From Heyndrickxia sp050281185 (GTDB taxonomy: Bacteria; Bacillota; Bacilli; Bacillales; Bacillaceae_C): a stretch of DNA of 64,000 nt. Below, one piece after another: positions 34,830-43,420 of the stretch (its first letter is position 1; each line of letters opens with the position of its first letter). The translations under genes were made by a program, and so were the position numbers. Where the stretch lies: the NCBI RefSeq assembly GCF_050281185.1, contig NZ_JBNNWS010000005.1, positions 62,001 to 126,000 on the forward strand, in the 5' to 3' direction. Under the pieces are notes generated by a model. The model saw only the letters and a list, made by a program, of their open reading frames with translations. It did no database searches and was not told the origin of the DNA.

Positions 34830-35980
34830 TCCATCCCCACCTTTTCTTTATGTGATAATACACGATCATAAATTTCCTCATATTGGTCAACAATTTTATT
34901 TGACATGAATCGCTCTATTACACTGTGGAAAGCATTTTCCGAGAACTGTTCGTGTAAGTTTTCATCCATTAAAAGATTTAATGCTTTATCAGCAATTGCC
35001 TCTATATCACCTAGTTCACAAATAAAACCATTTAAACCATCTGTTATTACTTCTGGAATTCCGCCAACATTCGTACCAATACAAGGAACTCCGCACGCCA
35101 ATGCTTCTAAGGCAACTAAACCAAAGCTTTCTTTTTGCGAAAGTAAAAGCAATAAATCACTGATGGAATATAATTCTTCCAAATTATCTTGTTTTCCTAA
35201 AAATAATACATGCTCTTTTAAATTTAATTCTTGGACTAGACTACAAATAATTGTCATTTCTGGTCCATCTCCAACAAGGAGGAGTTTAGCTGGTATATAC
35301 TCCTTTATTCTTGCAAACACTTTAACAACATCAGGAACCCTTTTTACACTTCGAAAATTAGAAACATGAATTAATATTTTTTCATGCGGTAAAATTCCAT
35401 ATTCAGATTTTAAATGTTCTGAGTCCATTTTTTTGTAAATTCTCTCATCAATAAAATTATAAACTGTGTCTATCATTTTTTGAGGTTGGATTAATTCCAT
35501 TGTTTGCATAACTAACGCTTTTGAAACAGCAGTAACATAATCTGAATGTTCGATACCAAAACGAATCGCTTCTGTTAATGAAGGATCATTCCCCAAAACA
35601 GTAATATCGGTTCCGTGTAAAGTCGTCACAATTTTTACATCTGTGCCAGCCATTTGTTTTCCAAGTATTGCACAAACAGCATGTGGCATAGCGTAATGAA
35701 CATGGAGGATATCTAATTTTTCTCTTTTAATTACCTCTGCCATTTTGCTTGCAAGTGCAATATCATAAGGTGGATATTGAAATACTGAGTATTGATTGAC
35801 TTCAACCTGGTGGTAGTAAATATTATGATACATTTTATTTAAACGAAATGGCATGCTGGATGTAATAAAATGAATTTCATGGCCACGTTCTGCAAGTAAT
35901 TTTCCTAATTCTGTAGCTATAACACCCGATCCGCCAACTGTAGGATAGCAGGTAATACCAATTTTCAACTTCTCACTCAT
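34826..35980 (-). CDS. bshA: N-acetyl-alpha-D-glucosaminyl L-malate synthase BshA
   Basis: 384-residue GT-B glycosyltransferase, family 4. First step of bacillithiol synthesis: joins UDP-GlcNAc and L-malate. Typical start GITCYPTVGGSGVIATELGK, acceptor region HVHYAMPHAV, LHGTDITVLG, and the C-terminal donor-site segment ESFGLVALEALACGVPCIGTN. It overlaps bshB1 upstream and cca downstream by 4 nt each, so coupled translation is likely. Confidence 0.96.
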   Translation of the reverse strand: MSEKLKIGITCYPTVGGSGVIATELGKLLAERGHEIHFITSSMPFRLNKMYHNIYYHQVEVNQYSVFQYPPYDIALASKMAEVIKREKLDILHVHYAMPHAVCAILGKQMAGTDVKIVTTLHGTDITVLGNDPSLTEAIRFGIEHSDYVTAVSKALVMQTMELIQPQKMIDTVYNFIDERIYKKMDSEHLKSEYGILPHEKILIHVSNFRSVKRVPDVVKVFARIKEYIPAKLLLVGDGPEMTIICSLVQELNLKEHVLFLGKQDNLEELYSISDLLLLLSQKESFGLVALEALACGVPCIGTNVGGIPEVITDGLNGFICELGDIEAIADKALNLLMDENLHEQFSENAFHSVIERFMSNKIVDQYEEIYDRVLSHKEKVGME

Positions 35981-36681
35981 ACCCCTATCACATCCATATT
36001 TAATAATATCGGTTTTTTTGATTTAAAACCTTCGGCAAAAATCACACCTACTTCTTTGCCAAACATGCGCTCTCTCGCTTGAACACTTTCAATATACCCT
36101 TCAGTTAAAGGTGTTTTCACACCCTCATTTGTATTTACAAATTGGCTTTGATAGGCATTTAAGCTTTCAATTTTTTTATCCATATAGTTTGAAACATCGA
36201 TAACAAAATCAGGCTGATGGAACCCGTTAATCATATAATGATATAAATTTCTTGGTTTATGTGGTTCTAATGATTTAGTTGTAAATTTTCGTATACCCGC
36301 TGAAAAAAATGCTTCCTCAACAAGTCTAGCACAATTTCCATGATCTGGATGCCTATCTTCATAATAAGGCGCGAAAACAATATTCGGTTTATATGTACGA
36401 ATGATCTCAACGACCATTCGAATATTTTCATTATTTATGTATAAGCCTCGATCGGGAATAGTGAGTGATATTCGCTCTTTAACACCTAATATAGATGCTG
36501 CTTTCTTAGCCTCTTTTTTTCTATTTTCAACTGTACCATTTGATGATAGTTCTGCTTCGGTTAAATCACAGATAACAACGGATTTCCCTTCAGAAGTCCA
36601 TTTTGCTATCGAGGCACCCATACCGATTTCAACATCATCAGCATGTGCCCCAATAGCAAGAATATCGATTGTATTATTCAT
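35977..36681 (-). CDS. bshB1: bacillithiol biosynthesis deacetylase BshB1
   Basis: 234 residues of the LmbE/PIG-L zinc deacetylase family. Second step of bacillithiol synthesis. Zinc motif AIGAHADDVEIG (H-x-D-D, about 10-16) and the distal His in YYEDRHPDHGN. ATG is chosen by GGGGTG 9 nt upstream and family N-terminus; its first 8 nt overlap the mgsA end. Next to bshA as in B. subtilis. Confidence 0.95.
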   Translation of the reverse strand: MNNTIDILAIGAHADDVEIGMGASIAKWTSEGKSVVICDLTEAELSSNGTVENRKKEAKKAASILGVKERISLTIPDRGLYINNENIRMVVEIIRTYKPNIVFAPYYEDRHPDHGNCARLVEEAFFSAGIRKFTTKSLEPHKPRNLYHYMINGFHQPDFVIDVSNYMDKKIESLNAYQSQFVNTNEGVKTPLTEGYIESVQARERMFGKEVGVIFAEGFKSKKPILLNMDVIGV

Positions 36682-37087
36682 CTTTTGTTTCACCCCTAGC
36701 AATACTGCGCCAATCTAAATCACCTTTTTCTAATCCTCGTATAAGGACCTCAGCCGTACCCATATTCGTTGCAAGTGGTACGGAATATACATCACAAAGT
36801 CGCATTAACGCAGAAACATCTGGTTCATGTGGCTGAGCTGTTAGAGGATCTCTAAAAAAAATCACCATATCTAGCTTATTTTTCGCAATGAGGGCACCGA
36901 TTTCCTGATCCCCTCCATATGGTCCAGATTGAAAGCGAACAACAGGTAATTTTGTTGCCTCTGTAATTCTTTTTCCAGTCGTACCTGTAGCATATAATTG
37001 ATGATGTCCAAAAATATTGCGGTAAGCAGTTACAAAACGAATCATATCATCTTTCTTTTTATCGTGTGCAATTAATGCGATTTCCAT
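36674..37087 (-). CDS. mgsA: methylglyoxal synthase
   Basis: 137 residues. Converts dihydroxyacetone phosphate to methylglyoxal and phosphate. Family features: ALIAHDKKKDDM, the phosphate-binding ATGTTG, catalytic SGPYGGDQEIGALI (Asp) and the His region DPLTAQPHEPDV. ATG follows GGGGTGG. It lies 16 nt after dapB and overlaps bshB1. Confidence 0.95.
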   Translation of the reverse strand: MEIALIAHDKKKDDMIRFVTAYRNIFGHHQLYATGTTGKRITEATKLPVVRFQSGPYGGDQEIGALIAKNKLDMVIFFRDPLTAQPHEPDVSALMRLCDVYSVPLATNMGTAEVLIRGLEKGDLDWRSIARGETKDE

Positions 37088-37103
37088 TTAACCACCCCAT
37101 AGA

Positions 37104-37907
37104 TTATTCTATAATATTCTCTAATCCATAAATTAATGTACTTAAGTTCATAACCGTTTCAATGGACAACTTTACTCCAGACATAAATGATGCTCGATTA
37201 TAGGAATCGTGGCGAATAGTTAATGTTTGTCCATCTGCTCCAAATAGAACTTGTTGATGTGCTATTAATCCTGGCAAACGAACACTGTGGATATGCATTC
37301 CATCTATATTAGCGCCCCGTGCCCCTTGCATCGTTTCCTTCTCGTTCGGATGACCTTGTTCTTTTGTTTCTCTTACATCTGATATCATTTCCGCCGTTTT
37401 AACAGCAGTGCCTGAAGGTGCATCTAATTTTTTGTCATGATGTAGCTCAATTATTTCGATATCATTGAAATATTTAGCTGCCATTTGGGAAAATTTCATC
37501 ATTAATACTGCTCCTATAGCAAAATTGGGAGCAATTATACATCCAATTTCTTTTTCCTCTGCTATTTTCTTTAATTCCTGTAGCTGTTCTTGAGTGAAGC
37601 CTGTGGTGCCAACTACTGGTCTTACTCCATATTGAAGCGCGGTTTTTGTATGGAAATATCCAAATTCAGGTGTAGTTAAGTCAACAAAAACATCTGCTTT
37701 TGATTTTTGTAGACATTCTTCAATATTAGAGTAGATAGGGATGTTCGTATATTTATGAAAATCCTCAATTTCGTTTAGCATTTGGCCATCATGTTTATGG
37801 TCTAGAACACTCACTAATTCAAAGTTATTAATAGAATTTACCATTTTCACTGCTTCTTTTCCCATTCTTCCACGAGGACCTGCAATAATGACTTTCAATT
37901 TATTCAT
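37104..37907 (-). CDS. dapB: 4-hydroxy-tetrahydrodipicolinate reductase
   Basis: 267 residues. Lysine/diaminopimelate pathway and source of dipicolinate precursors. N-terminal NAD(P) motif AGPRGRMGKEAV, central GTTGFT and the signature ELHHDKKLDAPSGTA (His-His and Lys catalytic region). ATG follows AAGGAG. First gene of the dapB-mgsA-bshB1-bshA-cca-birA run. A MITE-like element now separates it from ypjD. Confidence 0.96.
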   Translation of the reverse strand: MNKLKVIIAGPRGRMGKEAVKMVNSINNFELVSVLDHKHDGQMLNEIEDFHKYTNIPIYSNIEECLQKSKADVFVDLTTPEFGYFHTKTALQYGVRPVVGTTGFTQEQLQELKKIAEEKEIGCIIAPNFAIGAVLMMKFSQMAAKYFNDIEIIELHHDKKLDAPSGTAVKTAEMISDVRETKEQGHPNEKETMQGARGANIDGMHIHSVRLPGLIAHQQVLFGADGQTLTIRHDSYNRASFMSGVKLSIETVMNLSTLIYGLENIIE

Positions 37908-37936
37908 AGAAGTTAATCTCCTTACATTTTACTTTT

Positions 37937-38110
37937 AGGCTGTTTTCGCATAGATTGTTGCTTTTCGTATATATCTCCAATTCTAAAAAAATAGGCTTCG
38001 TGCTCTTTTCATCATCCCATACTCATTATGAATGTAGTAAATAACTGTAAAAATCCTACTGCCGATTTTTACTTTGTTACAGAAAGCAACAATGTTTCAG
38101 AAAAGAGCCT
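37937..38110. mobile_element. MITE-like element, copy D (AT-rich core)
   Basis: 174 bp. Left terminus AGGCTGTTTTCGCATAGATT, right complement AGGCTCTTTTCTGAAACATT, both with TTGTTGCTTT. An exact 6-bp duplication ACTTTT flanks it (37931-37936 and 38111-38116). The core differs from A/B and shows no clear match to C. The right end is fused to the end of ypjD. Confidence 0.88.
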
Positions 38111-38432
38111 ACTTTTTTGTCCAACGATCTTTATCTCGAGTGTTAAATTTATGCATAACTCTCTCATGTGCTTCTTGAAGATCTATGTTTAATGAATTTG
38201 CCAAACAAATTAGTACAAACTGTAAATCTCCTAATTCTTCCTCAATCGTTTTTTCTTCTTCTGAAGATTTCTTAGGTTTTTCTCCATAGTAATGATTGAT
38301 TTCTCTTGCTAATTCTCCCAGTTCTTCAGTTAATCGTGCAACCATGGCAAGTGGACTGAAATAACCTTCTTTAAATTGACTAATATAGTTATCTACATCT
38401 TGCTGCATTTCTTTTATTGTTTTATTATCCAA
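38109..38432 (-). CDS. ypjD: MazG-like nucleotide pyrophosphohydrolase YpjD
   Basis: 107 residues of the all-alpha NTP pyrophosphohydrolase family. Metal-binding pattern EELGELAREIN (EExxE type) and EEELGDLQFVL (ExxD). C-terminus MHKFNTRDKDRWTKK. A TTG start is preferred: GAGGTG lies 9 nt upstream and the frame then matches the family's NKT..MQ opening; a GTG sits inside the SD. The TAG stop is made of T from the target site plus AG from the MITE-like element, so the original C-terminal tail was probably replaced. Confidence 0.92.
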   Translation of the reverse strand: MDNKTIKEMQQDVDNYISQFKEGYFSPLAMVARLTEELGELAREINHYYGEKPKKSSEEEKTIEEELGDLQFVLICLANSLNIDLQEAHERVMHKFNTRDKDRWTKK

Positions 38433-38546
38433 TTCACTTAACACCTCGCTTATTCTCTCTTCATGTTAGCTAAATCTGCAGGTATTTACAAATATTTTTG
38501 ATCATTCACCTATCTAAACAACTCAGTTTTTTTTATTATCCAACCA

Positions 38547-38576
38547 TTGCTAGTTCGTATTCAATTCTATTATAAT
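38547..38576 (+). promoter_or_regulatory. sigma-A promoter of ypjC
   Basis: TTGCTA, 18 nt, TATAAT, about 95 nt before the ypjC start. Confidence 0.6.
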
Positions 38577-38670
38577 TAGAACGTTGTGCATAATTGGATT
38601 ATTTATATATATCTACTTAAATCTTCATATATTGGACAATCTATACTCATAAGGACAGGAGGAAGCAGCA

Positions 38671-39543
38671 ATGTTTAATGGATTAAAGATTAGAAATATT
38701 TTATTTATTTTATTAGGTTCTGCTATTTTTTCATTCGGTATAGTTCATTTTAATATACAAAATCATTTAGCTGAGGGCGGATTTACCGGCATTAATTTGC
38801 TTCTATATGCTCTTTTTCATATAGACCCTTCATACTCTAACTTAGTATTAAACATCCCACTTTTTTTCATCGGATGGAAATTACTCGGAAGAAGAGCATT
38901 CATTTATACAATTATAGGTACTGTTGCAACTTCAGTCTTTTTATGGATATTTCAAAGGAAGCACTTTAATATTCCTCTTGAAAATGATATGTTTCTTGCT
39001 GCACTATTCGCAGGTATTTTCATCGGGATCGGATTGGGAATAATCTTTCGTTACGGAGGAACAACCGGTGGAGTTGATATTATTGCCCGCCTCTTTTATA
39101 AATATAAAGGGCTTGCGATGGGAAGAACAATGTTCATTTTTGATGCATGTGTAATCATTTTATCGCTTTTAACCTATTTAGATTATCGTGAAGCGATGTA
39201 TACCTTAGTTGCAGTTTTTGTTGGGGCAAGGGTAATTGATTTTATGCAGGAAGGCTCGTATACAGCAAGGGGTGCATTAATTATTTCACCAAAGCATGAG
39301 GAAATCGCCGATCTGATTATGAATGATATGGATCGTGGTGTTACTGTCTTACGCGGCCATGGTTCATATACAAAAGAAGATAAAGACGTCCTTTATTGTG
39401 TCGTTGGCAAAAATGAAATTGTCCGATTAAAGGGATTAATACATTCTGTCGATCCTCATGCATTCGTTTCTGTAACGATTGTCCATGATGTATTAGGAGA
39501 AGGATTTACTCTTGATGAGAATAAGAAGCCAATTGAAATATAA
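38671..39543 (+). CDS. ypjC: YitT-family membrane protein YpjC (DUF2179)
   Basis: 290 residues. Five hydrophobic segments in the first 190 residues (ILFILLGSAIFSFGIVHF; FRYGGTTGGVDIIARLF between segments) and a cytoplasmic C-terminal DUF2179 domain (DRGVTVLRGHGSYTKEDKDVLYCVV). Transport substrate unknown. ATG follows AGGAGG. Only plus-strand gene here, between the divergent ypjD and the convergent zinc protease gene. Confidence 0.88.
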   Translation: MFNGLKIRNILFILLGSAIFSFGIVHFNIQNHLAEGGFTGINLLLYALFHIDPSYSNLVLNIPLFFIGWKLLGRRAFIYTIIGTVATSVFLWIFQRKHFNIPLENDMFLAALFAGIFIGIGLGIIFRYGGTTGGVDIIARLFYKYKGLAMGRTMFIFDACVIILSLLTYLDYREAMYTLVAVFVGARVIDFMQEGSYTARGALIISPKHEEIADLIMNDMDRGVTVLRGHGSYTKEDKDVLYCVVGKNEIVRLKGLIHSVDPHAFVSVTIVHDVLGEGFTLDENKKPIEI

Positions 39544-39566
39544 TGTGAGACATTATTATATATGAA

Positions 39567-39603
39567 AAAAGGAAGGCTATCATAAGATTGCCTTCCTTTT
39601 ATA
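39567..39603. terminator. terminator between ypjC and the zinc protease gene
   Basis: An 11-bp stem (AAAAGGAAGGC against GCCTTCCTTTT) with T-rich sides on both strands; serves the converging genes. Confidence 0.8.
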
Positions 39604-40287
39604 TTACGATTCATCCCTTGAAATATTTGTAAATACCAGTATCATACGTAATAATTCAATTACAGCAACTGCAGCAGCAGCTACATATGTTAATGCCGCG
39701 GCATTTAATACTTTTCTAGCATCATGTTCTTCACTATTATTGATTATTCCTAATGTCACGACTTGATCCAAAGCTCTGGACGAAGCATTAAATTCTACTG
39801 GTAATGTTACCAATTGAAATAATACACCTGCGGACATTAAAATGATACCAATCAACAGCATATTAGGAATATGCGAAAACATTCCAATAAGGATAAAAAT
39901 CCAAGAAAGATTAGAGCCAATATTCGCAACTGGTACTAAAGAGTGACGGAATCTCAATGGACCATAGTTTTCTTTATCCTGAATCGCGTGTCCAACTTCA
40001 TGAGCAGCAACAGCTGCACCTGCAACAGATTGTCCATGATAATTTGAAGAGGATAAATGAACTGTTTTCGTCATTGGATTATAGTGATCACTTAAAAAAC
40101 CGCTGTGTTCAACTACTTTTACATTATATAATCCGTTATCGTCTAAAATTTTTCTTGCTACTTCTGCACCGTTCATCCCTGCAGTAGTTGGAACCTTTGC
40201 ATACTTATTAAATGTACCCTTTACTTTCATTTGGGCCCAAATAGGAATTAGCGCTATGATGATATAGTAAATGATAAATGATCCCAT
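39604..40287 (-). CDS. membrane zinc metallopeptidase, YugP-like
   Basis: 227 residues. Hydrophobic N-terminus (MGSFIIYYIIIALIPIW), a zinc-binding H96-E-V-G-H100 in AVAAHEVGHAIQ, then further membrane spans around 115-160 and 195-222 (LTYVAAAAVAVIELLRMIL). This is the neutral zinc peptidase 2 family; substrate unknown. The ATG with GGAGG upstream is used; a GTG four codons before lies within the SD. It lies between ypjB and ypjC; I do not recall a homologue at this place in B. subtilis 168. Confidence 0.88.
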   Translation of the reverse strand: MGSFIIYYIIIALIPIWAQMKVKGTFNKYAKVPTTAGMNGAEVARKILDDNGLYNVKVVEHSGFLSDHYNPMTKTVHLSSSNYHGQSVAGAAVAAHEVGHAIQDKENYGPLRFRHSLVPVANIGSNLSWIFILIGMFSHIPNMLLIGIILMSAGVLFQLVTLPVEFNASSRALDQVVTLGIINNSEEHDARKVLNAAALTYVAAAAVAVIELLRMILVFTNISRDES

Positions 40288-40344
40288 TTTAACCTCCACA
40301 TCTCGAGTTATTTAATTATATTTTATTCGATTCATGTGTGAGGG

Positions 40345-41130
40345 TCAATCATTATGCTCTTTCTGCTTTGTATGCGTCTCACCTTTATACTTTCTCCAGC
40401 CTACATAGGATAATGTAAGAATAATGATACTTCCCGTTGTAATAATTACCCACCAAATGGAGGGATCTGTCTCATCCTCTGATATATGATCAAACACATT
40501 TTGTAAATCAGCTTCCAACATATCTAATTGGATAAATTGTGTATCATCTTCCATAATTTTCTCACGGTATTTATCAATAAAAGTAATTTCAGCATCAAGT
40601 CTTTGTATTTTTGCTACAGGAATATCTATTTTTAAGCTAGGCTCAATTAATGAATATCTAGTTAAAAAAGAATTAAGTTTCATTTGATAGACATCTAAGT
40701 CTTTCGCTTTAACCGCTTCCTTTATTTGCGAGAAAGCTGACATAATCGGCTCTTGTAATTCGGTCCATAGCGGCTGGTAGTGTGAATGCATAGCATCTAC
40801 AGCCAAACGAAGCTTTGTTACTTTATTAATTTTTTCTTCTGGCAGCTTATTAATTTCTGACAAAGCCCTCTTTGCTTCATTTTGAGCTGTTAATAATATT
40901 TTTATTTCATCCATAGAAAATATTAGTGTATCTGTTGCTGCTTCCGAAAACTCCTCCTGAAATTGTTCTAGTATTTTTTCCGCGTCTACAAAGCGACCAA
41001 GCTTTGTTAATTGAAGTGCTGTATCTGCCAGCTTGTCCAAATTTTCTATAGTGGTAGGTGATTTAGCTGATACATGAATATTTGAAAGAAAAACTAAAGA
41101 GCATAGAAGGATAAATATTTTTTTCTTCAT
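40345..41130 (-). CDS. ypjB: sporulation protein YpjB
   Basis: 261 residues. Signal peptide (KKKIFILLCSLVFLSNIHVSA), a helical extracytoplasmic domain (about 25-220) and one C-terminal membrane helix (WWVIITTGSIIILTLSYVGW) with a basic tail, the layout of the YpjB sporulation family. Exact role unknown. ATG follows GGGGGG. Downstream of ypjA in the conserved qcrABC-ypjA-ypjB order. Confidence 0.85.
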   Translation of the reverse strand: MKKKIFILLCSLVFLSNIHVSAKSPTTIENLDKLADTALQLTKLGRFVDAEKILEQFQEEFSEAATDTLIFSMDEIKILLTAQNEAKRALSEINKLPEEKINKVTKLRLAVDAMHSHYQPLWTELQEPIMSAFSQIKEAVKAKDLDVYQMKLNSFLTRYSLIEPSLKIDIPVAKIQRLDAEITFIDKYREKIMEDDTQFIQLDMLEADLQNVFDHISEDETDPSIWWVIITTGSIIILTLSYVGWRKYKGETHTKQKEHND

Positions 41131-41208
41131 TCTTGTCCCCCCTCAAACTACTACTAAAGTGTATGATAGGTTGGACAAGAGTAGACCATAAACTTATTCT
41201 AAAAGAGT

Positions 41209-41802
41209 TTATTTAATAGTTAGTTTTATACTATTCTTTCTAACGGAACAATAATATGCTATTGCAAGAGATGCAATACTTAACCAAAAGGTAAAATAGC
41301 CAATTTCACGAACATACATTTCTAATCCACCGTATTTCGGATATTGCATGAATACATAATCAATTACAACATCGTGCAATGTCCAAATGGCAACGAAAAT
41401 TAAATGCTTTAGCTTTATTCGATAAAATGGTGAATATAGAATTCCTTCTATTGCCATTGCTGCATGAGAAATAATTAACATATATCCTTCCCACGGCAAA
41501 TCGCCAGTAACAATTAGCGTTAAAATGTTCATAACTACAGCCCAAATACCATATTTAAAAAGGGTGACTATCGCTAATGCTTCAAATATTGGCCAGTTCT
41601 TTTTTAATAAAAATGCAAGCAAAACAATGGTGAAAAATAAACTAGCAGTCGGGCTATCAGGAACAAACGGAAGAAATTGAACAGGTGTAACTACCAATTG
41701 CGGCTTGTACCAGATATACCCATATATTGAGCCTACAAGATTAATGATAAATAACAAAAGTAAAAACTTTCTATCTGCTAGAATTGGATAGATAAATTTC
41801 AT
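41209..41802 (-). CDS. ypjA: YpjA integral membrane protein (DUF1405)
   Basis: 197 residues with six to seven hydrophobic helices (LLLLFIINLVGSIYGY; LFFTIVLLAFLLKKNWPIFEALAIVTLF; YFTFWLSIASLAIAYYC). Family DUF1405, function unknown; its constant place after qcrC suggests a link with membrane energetics, which is inference. The ATG (MKFIYPIL) follows GGGGGAA; a GTG in the SD gives a 201-residue alternative. Confidence 0.85.
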   Translation of the reverse strand: MKFIYPILADRKFLLLLFIINLVGSIYGYIWYKPQLVVTPVQFLPFVPDSPTASLFFTIVLLAFLLKKNWPIFEALAIVTLFKYGIWAVVMNILTLIVTGDLPWEGYMLIISHAAMAIEGILYSPFYRIKLKHLIFVAIWTLHDVVIDYVFMQYPKYGGLEMYVREIGYFTFWLSIASLAIAYYCSVRKNSIKLTIK

Positions 41803-41866
41803 GCATTCCCCCACTTTCGACTTTAGTCCCCTATTATCAAACTATTCAATCAAATGATTTCGAAAG

Positions 41867-41897
41867 AAAAGCTGGCAATATGCCAGCTTTTTTTATT
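41867..41897. terminator. terminator of the qcr operon
   Basis: An 11-bp perfect stem (AAAAGCTGGCA, loop ATA/TAT) right after qcrC, with TTTTCTTT on the minus side and TTTTTTTATTT on plus. Confidence 0.85.
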
Positions 41898-41902
41898 TAT
41901 GA

Positions 41903-42673
41903 TTATTTAGCTTTTAAGCTTGAAATAAACTCAGAAAGTTTCTTCAATTCATCAGGAGTACCTTTGAATTGATCCTTCGGCATATTTCCTATACCGTGCT
42001 GAGCAATTTTTGCTACTTCATCCGCGCTTAACCCTGTACCAATTAATGATGGTGCAGCAGGACCGCCTGAAAGATTATCACCATGACATGTTATACATGT
42101 TTGCTTGGAAATAACCTTATATCCATCTGACTCCTTATCAATATCTACAGAAGCAACAATCTTGCCTTGCTCTGCAGCTTTTTTCCAGTCATGATGTGCT
42201 GCAGCTTCCCATGTTAAATAGAAAACAGCCGCAATTGATAATAACATAAATCCCGTTGCTAATGGACGTTTTAATGGACGTCGATGTGGTCCACGATCAA
42301 TAAATGGAGCTAGAAGTAAACCAATGAATGCTATACCTGGAAGAACCAATCCGATAACATTGTACGGTCCTGACGCATATGAATATTTCAGCATTTGATA
42401 AAGGAATAAGAAATACCAGTCAGGCATTGGGATATAACCCGCATCTGTCGGATCGGCAATACGCTCTAGTGGTGCTGGATGTGCTGCTGTTAAACATAAA
42501 AAGCCAACTAGGAAAACAGCACCAACCATCCATTCTTTCAATAGAAAGTTTGGCCAAAAGGCTTCTGTTTTACCAGGGTACTCAGAATAATCTTTAGGGC
42601 CCATTGGTTTACGTACAGAAGGATCAAGAATACGTGAATCCCCTACAAATTTCATCCCTTTTCCACGATGCAT
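41903..42673 (-). CDS. qcrC: menaquinol-cytochrome c reductase cytochrome b/c subunit
   Basis: 256 residues. The first part resembles subunit IV of b6f complexes with membrane helices (about 48-68, 105-125, 140-157) and the PDWYFLFLYQ segment of the Qo side. The C-terminal part is a cytochrome c domain with haem motif C193-I-T-C196-H197 and a Met ligand in GNMPKDQ. This b/c fusion is typical of Bacillus bc complexes. ATG follows AAGGAGG. Last gene of qcrABC, closed by a hairpin. Confidence 0.96.
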   Translation of the reverse strand: MHRGKGMKFVGDSRILDPSVRKPMGPKDYSEYPGKTEAFWPNFLLKEWMVGAVFLVGFLCLTAAHPAPLERIADPTDAGYIPMPDWYFLFLYQMLKYSYASGPYNVIGLVLPGIAFIGLLLAPFIDRGPHRRPLKRPLATGFMLLSIAAVFYLTWEAAAHHDWKKAAEQGKIVASVDIDKESDGYKVISKQTCITCHGDNLSGGPAAPSLIGTGLSADEVAKIAQHGIGNMPKDQFKGTPDELKKLSEFISSLKAK

Positions 42674-42731
42674 TACGTCCCCCTCCTTCTTTTTAAAGAG
42701 TTATAAATCAGTTATTATTGCAAATTAAATT

Positions 42732-43406
42732 TTATAGTGGACCCGAAATACCTTGTTTACGGATCATTAAGAAATGGGCCGCCATTAATCCTAATAATAC
42801 AGCTGGCAGGAAGAACACATGAATCGCAAAGAAACGTGTTAATGTTTGTGCACCAACTATATCAGGATGTCCGGAAAGTAGTGTCTTAACATAAGGCCCG
42901 ATTAATGGAACAGAATCAGCGATTTGCAAACTAACTTTTGTTGCAAATAACGCTTTCATATCCCAAGGCAACAAATAACCTGTTAAACCTAATCCAAGCA
43001 TTACAAATAAAATAAGAACACCGACGATCCAGTTTAATTCACGCGGCTTTTTGTATGCTCCTTGGAAGAAAACACGCAGAGTATGTAAGAAAATCATAAC
43101 AATTACTAGACTTGCTCCCCAATGGTGCATACCACGAACAATTTGCCCGAATGCTACTTCATTTTGAAGATAGTAAACAGATTCCCAAGCATTTTTGATA
43201 TCTGGCACATAATACATCGTTAAAAACATACCAGAAAGGATTTGGATTACCGTTATGAAAAAGGTTAATCCACCAAAACAGTAAACAAATGCTGAAAAAT
43301 GATGGGCAGGGTTTACATGTTCAGGTACTTCATGATCAGCGATATCTCGCCATAAAGGCGTAATATCTAAGCGCTCATCCACCCAATCATAGATTTTGTT
43401 AAGCAA
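42732..43406 (-). CDS. qcrB: menaquinol-cytochrome c reductase cytochrome b subunit
   Basis: 224 residues with four membrane helices and the haem histidines of b6-type cytochromes (GMHHWGASLVIV; FFAIHVFFLP). Oxidises menaquinol in the membrane as part of the bc complex. TTG start is well supported: AGGAGG lies 8 nt upstream and MLNKIYDWVDERLDITP matches the family from the first residue. It follows qcrA by 14 nt and precedes qcrC. Confidence 0.97.
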   Translation of the reverse strand: MLNKIYDWVDERLDITPLWRDIADHEVPEHVNPAHHFSAFVYCFGGLTFFITVIQILSGMFLTMYYVPDIKNAWESVYYLQNEVAFGQIVRGMHHWGASLVIVMIFLHTLRVFFQGAYKKPRELNWIVGVLILFVMLGLGLTGYLLPWDMKALFATKVSLQIADSVPLIGPYVKTLLSGHPDIVGAQTLTRFFAIHVFFLPAVLLGLMAAHFLMIRKQGISGPL

Positions 43407-43420
43407 TGATTACGCCTCCT

